Assembly: GCF_032883915.1 (NCBI RefSeq) | Contig: NZ_CP120717.1 | Span: 3,169,697-3,233,696 of the forward strand | DNA length: 64,000 nucleotides | Direction: 5' to 3' | DNA from: Endozoicomonas sp. 8E | GTDB taxonomy: Bacteria; Pseudomonadota; Gammaproteobacteria; Pseudomonadales; Endozoicomonadaceae | In this document: positions 53,385 to 63,524 of the stretch, piece after piece | Layout of the letters: every line of letters starts with the position of its first letter | Position numbering within the stretch: the first letter of the stretch is position 1 | Notes under the pieces: model-generated | What the model was told of the DNA's origin: nothing | The model's database searches: none | The model's input: only the letters and a program-made list of their open reading frames with translations | Made by a program: the position numbers and the translations under genes

Positions 53385-54935
53385 ATGCTTCTTTTTCGTG
53401 GTTCTTTGCTTTTGTTTCTCAGTCTGATAGCGGCGGCTTCCAGCTGGAGCAGTGTTGAGTCAATCGCACAGAAAGCCAAGAGGAATGCCGAGAAGAATCT
53501 CAACAATATCTATTTTAATTATGTCTTTGCCAAAGAAAATGAGAGGCTGTTAAAAGCCATGATGGTTTCTGTTCGGCGAATCTATGACCTTTATGAGCCG
53601 AATCAGTGGCCGCAAGACCTCTTGGCTCCAGACAATCAAAAAGAAGCTCGACAGCAGTTTCTTACCAGACTCGTTCAGAAGGCTGCCCGCCATACAATTG
53701 CGAAAGTTAACGATGAATTGGACAGTGACCCGGACCGTCCCATGTTTCATCTCCTGCAGGCATTCAACAGTGCTCCCGTCATGAAGGAGTCTCAGGATGT
53801 CGTTCACTGGTCTCAAACCTATCCGGTCATGCTTCAGGGGGTGTTGGCTGAAGATCGTCTGGACTCCATGGAGAGTCTGATTGAGGAGGCTGTGCAGAAC
53901 AGCTTCAGAGAATTTCCCTCCAACCCGCTTTCCCCGGAGCAGTTAGCCCGGCAACTCGGTTTTATTCTGCTGGAAATGCAGGAGCTTTTTCTCCGTGGCA
54001 GGGCGCTTCGTTTGCTTAGCTTTAAGGTAGACAAGCAAAAACAGAACCCGCAGATTGCCAGAGACCCTGCATTTAACATATACCTGAACCTGCTGACTGA
54101 AGACTTTAATAATCATCCCACCCTCTGGCATATATACAGCAAACCTCGTGACTATCAGGAAAACCTCTCCGCCCTGTTCATGGAAGCCGCTGACCGTCAG
54201 GATTATGGTATTGAGTGGTATCAGCAGGTTCGCAGAATTCTGGATGGTGAAAAGCTGGTCAGTAAAAAGCAGGTCATTGAAAAGCCGATCAGGCAAAACC
54301 TCCAGGATGACAATAACTGGGAACGCTGGTTTAAAATTGGGGTGATCGCTTCGGCAAGCGTCATGGTCATCGGCATGCTGGCCTCTTTGGTGGTCGATCA
54401 ATATCAAACGAAATGGCGAAGGTTGGAACGGCAGCAGGAGAAAAAGCTGCAAAAGAAGCTGGGCAGAGCACTCAACAAGCCCTGGCGGAAAGATCCGAAA
54501 GGAAGGGACTGGACACCTAGCAGAAGGGACAGGAAGCAGGTAAGAGATATCATCGAAGGCTTTGATCGAAAGATTTGGGAAAAAGTCATGATCAGAGCCG
54601 GGGTTCTGGATCCCCATTTCTGTGACATGGATCTGGATGATCTCTATATGCAGTGGTCGCTGACAGAGCTTTATGGCCATTTGAGACAAGAACAATATAT
54701 CTGGACAAGAGAAGATACAATACGTCATGAACGTGAGCAGGAAGAAGCGGCTGAAAGGGCCAGAGCAGCCAGCTGCACCGCAACATCCCATCAACAAAAC
54801 GAGTGGAATAACTCATTCTTATCCAATTCCGGCTTCAGTTGGGATTCTTCAGACGACGATGATGGTTTTGGCTTTTCCAGCTGGGATACACCGACCACTC
54901 TTTTTGTTCAGGGGCTGGAGGCTAGCTGGGATTGA
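53385..54935 (+). CDS. B3: exported membrane protein of tandem family B
   Basis: A 516-residue protein from the ATG at 53385 (MLLFRGSLLLFLSLIAAASS), which has AGGGGTG upstream and aligns with its sisters; the frame is open from 53313. The signal peptide lacks the lipobox cysteine of B1, B2 and B4 (AASSWSS), so the family need not be lipidated. The N-terminal family-B region is conserved, followed by a membrane segment at about 325-345 (IGVIASASVMVIGMLASLVV). The C-terminal module has KLGRALNKPWRKDPKGRDWT, VMIRAGVLDPHFCDMDLDDL and LRQEQYIWTREDTIRHEREQ. The acidic, aromatic tail ends GLEASWD, like B1 and B2. Confidence 0.72.
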   Translation: MLLFRGSLLLFLSLIAAASSWSSVESIAQKAKRNAEKNLNNIYFNYVFAKENERLLKAMMVSVRRIYDLYEPNQWPQDLLAPDNQKEARQQFLTRLVQKAARHTIAKVNDELDSDPDRPMFHLLQAFNSAPVMKESQDVVHWSQTYPVMLQGVLAEDRLDSMESLIEEAVQNSFREFPSNPLSPEQLARQLGFILLEMQELFLRGRALRLLSFKVDKQKQNPQIARDPAFNIYLNLLTEDFNNHPTLWHIYSKPRDYQENLSALFMEAADRQDYGIEWYQQVRRILDGEKLVSKKQVIEKPIRQNLQDDNNWERWFKIGVIASASVMVIGMLASLVVDQYQTKWRRLERQQEKKLQKKLGRALNKPWRKDPKGRDWTPSRRDRKQVRDIIEGFDRKIWEKVMIRAGVLDPHFCDMDLDDLYMQWSLTELYGHLRQEQYIWTREDTIRHEREQEEAAERARAASCTATSHQQNEWNNSFLSNSGFSWDSSDDDDGFGFSSWDTPTTLFVQGLEASWD

Positions 54936-55078
54936 TTATCTAAAGCTTTGTCAGCTGATTCATTTCTGTAAACAATTTCCGCATTAAAGGTTCTGGCCAT
55001 GAATTCATTGTTTTTATTCTGCAGCGGCCAGTTGCTTGTCCTATGCTTTCTTTATTTGCCAGGTGACAGGGAGGTCAG

Positions 55079-56632
55079 ATGTTTTTTCTTCGTGGCTTAT
55101 TGTTTGTCTTTCTCAGCTTGCTGCTGGTGGCTTCCTGTTGGGGCAGTGCTGAGTCACCGGAGCAGAAAGCCGCCAGGAATGTCCGGGATAATCTGAACAG
55201 TCTCTATTTTGATTACGTGTTTGCCGAAGAAAATGAGAAGCTGTTAAAAGCCATCATGGTTTCGGTTCGGCAAGTTTATGATAGCTATGAGCAGGATCAG
55301 GGGGCGCAAGACCGCTCTTTCCCGGGCAGTCAGACAGAAACCCGACAGCAGTTTCTGACCAGACTGGTCCAGCAGGCTGTCCGGCATACTATTTCGAAAG
55401 TCACCGGTAGCGATAGCCCGGACCACCCTATGTTTCATCTTCTGCTCAACAAGGCACCTGGCATGGAGGAATCCCCGGATGTTGCTCGTTGGTATCGAAC
55501 GCGGCCTGTGTTGCTTCAGGGGGTTTCGGCTGAAGACCGAACGGACTCAATAGAGAGCCTGATTGAAGAGGCAGTGCAGAACAGTTTCAGAGAATTTCCG
55601 TCCAACCCGCTTTCTCAGGAAAAGCTATCCCGGCAGCTCGGTTTTATTCTGGTAGAAATGCAAGAGCTTTTTCTCCGTGGCAAGGCGCTTCGTCATCTTG
55701 GCTACAGGGTCGATGAGCAAAAACAAGACCCGGAGATTGCCAGAGACCCAGCCTTTGTTCTTTACGTTTCCTCTTTGACTGAACTGTTTAACAACCATCC
55801 CACCCTCTGGCATACAGACAGTGAACGCCGTCAGTATCAAAAAGATCTTTCCGCCCTGTTTATGGAAGCCGCGGGTCGTGAAGATTACGGCATTGAGTGG
55901 TACCAGCAGGTTCGCAGAGTTCTGGAGGGTAATAAGCCGGTCACGTATCACCCCGGAGTACAGGATGCAGCAAACGACGAAAGCCAAAGTAAAAAGCAGG
56001 TCACGTACCACCCCCGAAGTCCCTATGATCTCGAGTATCTCAATTATAAAGCACTGCTCCTTCCATGCGCCTTGTTCGGAGGGTTTTTAATTGGCGTGAT
56101 GAGTGTTGTCATTGCGGATGGCCAGATGCTATCACAAAATGAGCAATGGGCATGGGAGAGTCAACAGGCGGGGGAGTTGCAAAGAAAGTTAGGCAAAGCA
56201 CTGGACAAACCCTGGCGAGAAGATTGGGATGTAAGGGACTGGGAACCTGACAGCAGAGACAGGGAAAAGGTCAGAGAGATTATGAAAGGCTTTGATAGAA
56301 GAATTACGGAAAAGTTACTGATCAGGGCCGGGGCTCTGGATCCCTATTCCTGTAACATGGGTATGACTAATCTTCACATGCAGATATCGCTGTTAAAGCT
56401 ATACGCTCATTTGTGGGAACACAATTATATCTTGACAAAAGAAGTCAAAAGACGCTGGGAGATGGAGCAGGAAGAGGCTGAAGAAGGGGTCCGAACAACC
56501 ACCTGCACCGGAACTACCCATCGACGCAAAGAGCAGAGTAGTTCTTCAAGCCAGCAAAGAGAAAGGGGCTTTACCAGGTGGGGCACTCCAACTACCTCTG
56601 AGGTTAAATGTCGGAAGGCCGCCTGGAGCTGA
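55079..56632 (+). CDS. B4: exported membrane protein of tandem family B
   Basis: A 517-residue protein with a GGGAGGTCAG ribosome-binding site and a signal with lipobox-like VASC (MFFLRGLLFVFLSLLLVASC). The N-terminal region is conserved (NLNSLYFDYVFAEENEKLLK, SIESLIEEAVQNSFREFPSN, FILVEMQELFLRGKALRHLG). A short repeated linker (PVTYHPGVQ, QVTYHPRSP) precedes a membrane segment at about 328-350 (LLLPCALFGGFLIGVMSVVI). The C-terminal module (KLGKALDKPWREDWDVRDWE, LLIRAGALDPYSCNMG) and Ser/Gln-rich tail follow. It is the last copy of the array and lies just upstream of serS. Confidence 0.72.
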   Translation: MFFLRGLLFVFLSLLLVASCWGSAESPEQKAARNVRDNLNSLYFDYVFAEENEKLLKAIMVSVRQVYDSYEQDQGAQDRSFPGSQTETRQQFLTRLVQQAVRHTISKVTGSDSPDHPMFHLLLNKAPGMEESPDVARWYRTRPVLLQGVSAEDRTDSIESLIEEAVQNSFREFPSNPLSQEKLSRQLGFILVEMQELFLRGKALRHLGYRVDEQKQDPEIARDPAFVLYVSSLTELFNNHPTLWHTDSERRQYQKDLSALFMEAAGREDYGIEWYQQVRRVLEGNKPVTYHPGVQDAANDESQSKKQVTYHPRSPYDLEYLNYKALLLPCALFGGFLIGVMSVVIADGQMLSQNEQWAWESQQAGELQRKLGKALDKPWREDWDVRDWEPDSRDREKVREIMKGFDRRITEKLLIRAGALDPYSCNMGMTNLHMQISLLKLYAHLWEHNYILTKEVKRRWEMEQEEAEEGVRTTTCTGTTHRRKEQSSSSSQQRERGFTRWGTPTTSEVKCRKAAWS

Positions 56633-56794
56633 ATGTCACCTTTATAAAGACTCCCTGATAAACAATTTCCGCAATTAAGGGGCCTGCCCCTTGTGAATTG
56701 GCAGACTTTCCTTATTATTGATGTTTCACGGAGATCTGCTCAGGATCTCTGCACTCGTCCTGGTTCAGGACCCTCAGAATTGTTCAAGACATAA

Positions 56795-58093
<1,299 letters not shown>

Positions 58094-58127
58094 TTCTGAA
58101 ACAGATAGTTCTGAAACCAGGGCACCT

Positions 58128-59519
58128 TCAGGTGCTCTGGGTCACAGGCTCCGAGACCAGGTTCTTCAACCACCGTCGTGAGAATACCCTGAAAAGCACC
58201 ATCATCGCCTTAAACAGCTCTTCAAACAGGCTGAATATAAACACCAGGTACAGCGGCAGTCCCCAGTGTGCTGCGAGCCAGGCCATGGGGATGCCAATCC
58301 CCCACATGGCAAAAGTGCAGATGATAGCGGTGGCTTTAACATCTCCGCCACTTCTCAGCAGGCCGATAATTCCCATCAGGTTGATAACCCGGATACACAG
58401 GCCAACACTGGCTACGATCATAGCCTGCTGAGCCATAGTCATGGTAGAGCCTTCAAAGTTTCCGAACAGGGTAACTACATCCGTCCGGAAAACGATCAGC
58501 AGAGTACCAATAAACAGCGCAATAAAGGGTGACATGATCAGCATTATCCAACCCTGTCGCCAGGCTTTATCAAAACGACGGGCTCCCAGTTCCTGACCCA
58601 GAATAATTGAGCCGCCCACACCGAATCCGATAAACAGTGAAATCAGGATGGCCTCGATAGAGGAGATCGCTGACATGATTGCAAGCTCGTTCACACCAAT
58701 ACTGGCATAGATGATACTGTATACAATCAGGCCAAAAGCCCAGGAACCATCCTGGAGCACAATGGGAACACTGACTTTAAAATAACGAGTCAGTTCTTTC
58801 TTTTTCAAGCCCAGCTCAAGATCCCATTTTTCGGGAATCAGGTGGCTTCTGAATTGTTTGATGTACCAGAGCAGAAGGACTGTCTGGAAGAGTCTGGACA
58901 GCGTTGTTCCCCAGGCCGATCCGGCAACGCCCATTTCCGGGAATCCAAAGTGCCCAAAAATCAGCACGTAATTCAGGAATACATTCACCAGAATGGCATA
59001 AAAGCCAATTCGTGTGGGTGTTCTGGCATCGCCAGATGCTCTCATCGCGGCTTCCAGAGGTACGACAATTGCCGTGCAGATAATGGAAGGGGCGGTAATC
59101 AAGAGGTATTCAATAGCCAGTCGGGTTAGCTCAGGGTCGCGGGTCGAAAGGCCAATCACGACATCAGGCAGCAACATGTAAAAGGCTACGAAAGGAATCG
59201 TGATGAGTACCGAAGTCAGCAGCGACTGCACCAGTGTTCTTCGCAAGCCCGCAGTATCCCCCGAGCCTATGAACTGTGAGGCCAGAATGCTCATACCACT
59301 ACCCAGAGAAGCGGTCAGAATCAGGTTAAAGAAAAAGATTCGGTTTCCCAGACCCACCGCTGCAACGGCCGTCTCACCCAGCTGTCCGACCATCAGAATA
59401 TCGATGAGTCCGAGCAGGGAAAACATCATGGATTGCAGGGAAACAGGCAGGGCGAGGCGCCAGAGTTTATGAAAAAATTCCCTGTCCGCACTAACACTGA
59501 GTGAAGCGGATGTATTCAT
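58128..59519 (-). CDS. MATE-family multidrug/cation antiporter
   Basis: A 463-residue, twelve-segment inner-membrane transporter of the MATE (NorM/DinF) family. The N-terminus ALPVSLQSMMFSLLGLIDIL and MVGQLGETAVAAVGLGNRI is typical, as is the central LEAAMRASGDARTPTRIGFY block. MATE proteins expel organic cations using Na+ or H+ gradients. It is convergent with serS; a GC-rich hairpin CCAGGGCACC/GGTGCTCTGG at about 58117-58140 overlaps its stop and may serve both genes, though the T tract is missing. Confidence 0.93.
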   Translation of the reverse strand: MNTSASLSVSADREFFHKLWRLALPVSLQSMMFSLLGLIDILMVGQLGETAVAAVGLGNRIFFFNLILTASLGSGMSILASQFIGSGDTAGLRRTLVQSLLTSVLITIPFVAFYMLLPDVVIGLSTRDPELTRLAIEYLLITAPSIICTAIVVPLEAAMRASGDARTPTRIGFYAILVNVFLNYVLIFGHFGFPEMGVAGSAWGTTLSRLFQTVLLLWYIKQFRSHLIPEKWDLELGLKKKELTRYFKVSVPIVLQDGSWAFGLIVYSIIYASIGVNELAIMSAISSIEAILISLFIGFGVGGSIILGQELGARRFDKAWRQGWIMLIMSPFIALFIGTLLIVFRTDVVTLFGNFEGSTMTMAQQAMIVASVGLCIRVINLMGIIGLLRSGGDVKATAIICTFAMWGIGIPMAWLAAHWGLPLYLVFIFSLFEELFKAMMVLFRVFSRRWLKNLVSEPVTQST

Positions 59520-59821
59520 GCAGTTCCTGATAAAAAGGGTATGAGACTGTTCGAGATTCAGTCTTGAGTTATTCGGCGTAGATTATATGAACTAAAGTGT
59601 TGCTCATCTGCTCGGAAATACCGAACTCTGAAGTGGGAAAGGTAAGCGTTGGGCTTTAAGGCCTTAAAGGATGGAATAAGGATCAAATTTATTCTTATCA
59701 AAAGGATAAGCATTCACTGTTATAATGCCGGACAACGAGAGGAATGGGTTCAGTCTCAGGTTAAGCCGCTGAAAAACCGTTTCCCGGATACAATAATGAT
59801 AACTGTAAGAGAGTCGTCCGA

Positions 59822-61210
59822 GTGGATTATTTGCCATTATTCCTCGAAGTCCGTGATCGTCCCTGTCTGCTGGTTGGAGGGGGGGACATCGCGTTGCGTA
59901 AAGCAAGGCTTCTGTCTGATGCGGGTGCAGTGATTCAACTGGTAGCGCCCGAAATTCATCCGGACCTGATGACTTTGATCAATGCCGGAGACCATCACTT
60001 CCGGCAAAAAACCTTTGAGCCTTCTGACTTGACCGGCGTTTGTCTTGTGATTGCGGCCACCGACGATCCTGAAGTGAACTCGGAAGTGGCCCGGCAGGCA
60101 AAGCTGCAAAATCTGTTTGTCAATGTCGTCGATGACGCTCAATCCGGTAATGCCGTAATGCCTTCTATTGTGGATCGCTCACCGGTTATGGTGGCTTTCT
60201 CAACGGGAGGAAAAGCACCTGTTTTAGCGCGAATGCTGCGACAACAGTTGGAATCCATCTTGCCCGCTGGCTATGGCCGTCTGGCCGAAATGGCGGGGCA
60301 GTTTCGTGCAGAAGTGTCCCGGAAATTCAGCCATATCAATGATCGCAGATATTTCTGGGAGCGTGTGTTAACCGGGAGTGTTGCGGAAAAAGCCATTTCC
60401 GGCGATGTTGAAGCAGCCCAACGTTTAATGGCAGAAGAGCTGGCCAGCTCCGAACCGGTGACGACCGGCGAAGTCTATCTGGTTGGTGGTGGGCCAGGCG
60501 ACCCGGACTTGCTGACATTCAAAGCACTGAGGTTGATGCAGCAGGCTGATGTTGTGTTGCATGACCGGCTGGTTTCAGAACAGGTGTTGTCACTCTGTCG
60601 TCGGGATGCGGATTACATTTACGTAGGCAAGAAGCGCGACCGACACACCCGCCCCCAGGAAGAAATTAATCAGCTACTGTTGGATCTGGCAAAAGAAGGT
60701 AAGCGGGTGTTGCGTCTGAAAGGAGGAGATCCATTTATTTTTGGTCGGGGAGGTGAAGAGATTGACACTCTGGCTGAAGAGAATATTCCTTTTCAGGTGG
60801 TGCCGGGTGTTACGGCGGCATCCGGCTGTGCCAGTTATGCCGGCATTCCCCTGACCCACAGGGATCATGCCCAGTCTGTAAGGTTTGTAACGGGTCATCT
60901 TAAAGACGACAGCTATAACCTGAACTGGCACGAAATGGTTGACACTTCCCAGACTCTGGTATTCTACATGGGGCTGATGGGACTGCCACGAATCTGTGAA
61001 GAGTTACACAAGCATGGGCGCAGTTTAGACACGCCCATAGCCTTGATTGAGAAGGGAACCACCCAGAAACAAAGGGTATTTACCGGAACTCTGGAGACGA
61101 TCTGCAGTATTGTTGAAGCGAATGCTGTAAAGGCACCCACTCTGATAATTGTTGGTGATGTGGTGCAGCTCCACGACAAGCTTAATTGGTTTAATCCTGA
61201 AGCTAACTAG
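59822..61210 (+). CDS. cysG: siroheme synthase CysG (bifunctional)
   Basis: A 462-residue bifunctional enzyme. The N-terminal half (residues 1-205) is the precorrin-2 dehydrogenase/sirohydrochlorin ferrochelatase: MDYLPLFLEVRDRPCLLVGG, GDIALRKARLLSDAGA and an NAD-binding fold. The C-terminal half (about 215-462) is the SAM uroporphyrinogen-III methyltransferase: EVYLVGGGPGDPDLLTFKAL, KGGDPFIFGRGGEE and PLTHRDHA. Together they make siroheme for sulfite and nitrite reductases. GTG start, aligned with the E. coli N-terminus. The TAG stop is part of the CTAG end of the palindromic element that follows. Confidence 0.97.
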   Translation: MDYLPLFLEVRDRPCLLVGGGDIALRKARLLSDAGAVIQLVAPEIHPDLMTLINAGDHHFRQKTFEPSDLTGVCLVIAATDDPEVNSEVARQAKLQNLFVNVVDDAQSGNAVMPSIVDRSPVMVAFSTGGKAPVLARMLRQQLESILPAGYGRLAEMAGQFRAEVSRKFSHINDRRYFWERVLTGSVAEKAISGDVEAAQRLMAEELASSEPVTTGEVYLVGGGPGDPDLLTFKALRLMQQADVVLHDRLVSEQVLSLCRRDADYIYVGKKRDRHTRPQEEINQLLLDLAKEGKRVLRLKGGDPFIFGRGGEEIDTLAEENIPFQVVPGVTAASGCASYAGIPLTHRDHAQSVRFVTGHLKDDSYNLNWHEMVDTSQTLVFYMGLMGLPRICEELHKHGRSLDTPIALIEKGTTQKQRVFTGTLETICSIVEANAVKAPTLIIVGDVVQLHDKLNWFNPEAN

Positions 61211-61365
61211 CAGCCTGTCGGACTTAAGCGTCCGTAGCGAGGATTGCAAGAAACAGGGATTTTTAGACCAATTTATTGCAACCGCACGACTGCATGGATG
61301 CAGGAGCTAGAGCAACGCAGGAGCAGTTGCCGTGTAGGACAGTCTTAAGTCCGACAGGCTGCTAG
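61207..61365. mobile_element. 159-bp MITE-like palindromic element
   Basis: Perfect 22-bp terminal inverted repeats: CTAGCAGCCTGTCGGACTTAAG at 61207-61228 and its complement at 61344-61365. The CTAG end holds the cysG stop codon, the same arrangement as at tusE. The interior shares CGTAGCGAGGA and AGACCAATTT with the 8381 element and GCAACGCAGGAGCAGTTGCC with the 18436 element, tying the three into one family. Confidence 0.78.
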
Positions 61366-61413
61366 CCTTGCTTTTTGATGAGATCCCTGAAAGAAATAAC
61401 TTCAAACAATAGG

Positions 61414-61450
61414 CCCCTCATCAAAGGGGTTCCCGCGCTCTGCGCGGGAA
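61414..61450. terminator. paired hairpins downstream of cysG and of the exported gene
   Basis: Two adjacent stems: CCCCTCATCAAAGGGG at 61414-61429 and TTCCCGCGCTCTGCGCGGGAA at 61430-61450. They sit just beyond the stop of the minus-strand gene at 61460. No clear T run follows, so they may act as a REP-type or weak terminator structure. Confidence 0.45.
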
Positions 61451-61459
61451 TGCATCAGG

Positions 61460-63247
61460 TTACAAAGTTGTCAATATGGCCAGGGTGGTCATGATACCCA
61501 AGGCAGTCGTCAACGCAGCTTTACCCGCTGATGAAGTGGGTAAGACTGTCCTGTTTGTACTTGATGAAGTGGGTACGTCTGTCATGTTTGTACTCGATGA
61601 AGTGTGGAGTGCGGTCATAACAGTGCTGGATGAGTTGGAGGCCCCTGCCGAACTCACATTGAAGGCATTGAAGAAGGCTCCGAAACTTGCCACGGAGTCA
61701 CGGGGCGGACTGACTGGCTGGCAGACTTCTGAAACAAAGAAGAGCTGATCTTTCAAGTTGACCAGCCCGGCGCAGGCATTGGCGGTAGAACCACTTATGG
61801 CGTTCCAGATATTCATGGTTGTTTGAGTGGGAATTGGCCAGACACTGGGTGAACTCACAACTTTTTCGCAAAGTTTTTGTTTTGCTGCATCACCCAGTGT
61901 GATGTGAAATATTTTAAGGCCGAACCTTTCCAGAGGTTGCCACCATGGCTTGACTGCCTGAAGGTGGTTACAAACCATGCTCATACCGAGCCGTCCACTT
62001 ATGGTCAGAGCAGTCTGTGTTGTTTTGATCTGATTTCCAATCAGGTAAAAAACAGGATATCTTGTTTCGTTATCTGCGGTTCCAACAAGAACAAACCCGC
62101 CTTTGCGAAGAGGGTCGAGACGTGTGATACCGTCATTGGAAATGTCAACAGTGTTTTTGAAGACATCCATGGTGATTTTAGGACCCAGTCTGAACTCTGC
62201 CGCCTCTGCCATATCGCCCTGGAATGTGTTCCCGATAACGGCCAATAGCCTCGACTGGTTTCTAATCGCAGGAAGATTGATTAATATTCCCTGATCAGGA
62301 ATAAGATTGGAAAGAATGCGGTTGTGAAGCCTGGTGTATTTTCTCCCAATGACTGTGTTATTGGCAAACTGCAGGCCTGGGCCTCGGTACCAATAAGTGG
62401 CGGATAAATTCAAAGGTATCTTGCAATCAAGATTAACTGCGGCCCGAACAGGAAGATGGAATACGTTTTCTTCTAATATCAGTCTTCGGTTATAACACTC
62501 TGCAAAAACAATGGAGTCAATTAAAGGGAGGTTATTCTCTCGGCTTGGCTTGAAAGTGACGTGTCGTATATTACTCTCTCTTCTTTCCCCGAACAGGAAG
62601 TTATCAGGGGCTCCAATCCTAACCATATTACTGCCTGTAAATCCTGGCCGATCCCTGATAACGATTTCAAAATCGATATTGGCAGCCCCAAGAATGTCCT
62701 GACCGTCTTTCAATCGAATTTCACCGTCTATAAAGTATTCAACGGGAGTTTTACCAGGCACAGACGTCGTTGACGGAGAAGGCATTGCTGTGGTGCTATT
62801 TGACTGAACTACCGAGGAAGAGGTCATATTCATCGAAGAGCTGGAAGTAACATTGGCAGGGGCAGTGGTTGTAGCAGAAGCAGAAGTAGTCGCAGAAGTA
62901 GAAGCAGAAGCAGAAGCAGAAGCAGAAGCAGGGGTAAGCGCGGTTTCGGAGGAGAGCAAAATAACAGTGTTCTCAGGAATCCGTTCGATCAACTTATTTA
63001 AATTCTCTGTCGGGTTGGCTTTGAGAACAATGCACTGTCGATTGTAAACAAGGTTGCTATAAAGGTTCAGTTGTGCATCAACCCCCATCGTCTGTGGTGA
63101 AAGCTGTTCGCACAGTTCAGTCTGAAGGGGGGGAGCAGAAGCGGTTACAATTGGAGATTGAGTTGTGTTTTGTGCCTGCAGAATCAGAGCCTGTAACAGG
63201 AGTACAGGAGCGATTAAGCAGGCAAGATAATACTGTAGCTTGGTCAT
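61460..63247 (-). CDS. exported protein, Ser/Ala/Thr-rich with beta-helix-like region and hydrophobic C-terminus
   Basis: A 595-residue protein with a signal peptide (LACLIAPVLLLQALILQAQ). Residues about 105-165 are a Ser/Ala/Thr-rich low-complexity stretch (SASASASTSATTSASATTTA), coded by hexanucleotide repeats. Residues about 170-460 have the short hydrophobic, Asn-rich strand pattern of right-handed beta-helix proteins: FANNTVIGRKYTRLHNRILS, VIGNTFQGDMAEAAEFRLGP, YLIGNQIKTTQTALTISGRL. A Thr/Ser-rich stalk then leads to a hydrophobic C-terminus (ALTTALGIMTTLAILTTL), which could be a membrane anchor. The layout recalls surface-displayed adhesins or polysaccharide-binding proteins; this is by analogy. 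A diverged sister follows at 63525. Confidence 0.65.
   Translation of the reverse strand: MTKLQYYLACLIAPVLLLQALILQAQNTTQSPIVTASAPPLQTELCEQLSPQTMGVDAQLNLYSNLVYNRQCIVLKANPTENLNKLIERIPENTVILLSSETALTPASASASASASTSATTSASATTTAPANVTSSSSMNMTSSSVVQSNSTTAMPSPSTTSVPGKTPVEYFIDGEIRLKDGQDILGAANIDFEIVIRDRPGFTGSNMVRIGAPDNFLFGERRESNIRHVTFKPSRENNLPLIDSIVFAECYNRRLILEENVFHLPVRAAVNLDCKIPLNLSATYWYRGPGLQFANNTVIGRKYTRLHNRILSNLIPDQGILINLPAIRNQSRLLAVIGNTFQGDMAEAAEFRLGPKITMDVFKNTVDISNDGITRLDPLRKGGFVLVGTADNETRYPVFYLIGNQIKTTQTALTISGRLGMSMVCNHLQAVKPWWQPLERFGLKIFHITLGDAAKQKLCEKVVSSPSVWPIPTQTTMNIWNAISGSTANACAGLVNLKDQLFFVSEVCQPVSPPRDSVASFGAFFNAFNVSSAGASNSSSTVMTALHTSSSTNMTDVPTSSSTNRTVLPTSSAGKAALTTALGIMTTLAILTTL
62868..62935. 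repeat. GCAGAA hexanucleotide repeat inside the exported gene
   Basis: Imperfect runs of GCAGAA / GTAGAA on the plus strand, with five consecutive near-perfect GCAGAA units around 62902-62931. On the minus strand they encode alternating Ser-Ala. Length changes would keep the frame. Confidence 0.8.
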
Positions 63248-63524
63248 GTTAAGGTCTCCCGATAAACCTAGATAGGAAGCCTAGACTCTGCATTTATACT
63301 TATCCATTAATATGATTAAGATGTTTCAGGAAAATAGTTGGACTTTTCTTTCTACTCTCTCTTCAGTGCTCTTTCCCGGACTGCCAGCACTGACTCCAGA
63401 GCCATTTTATATCACTCGTTTTGCTCTTGAAGGGAATGTTTATCTCCCGAGATAATGTCTGGAGTCCCACGCAGGGACTTACAGGACCTGAAAGCACAGG
63501 AATCATGATAAACGCAGCTTACGC

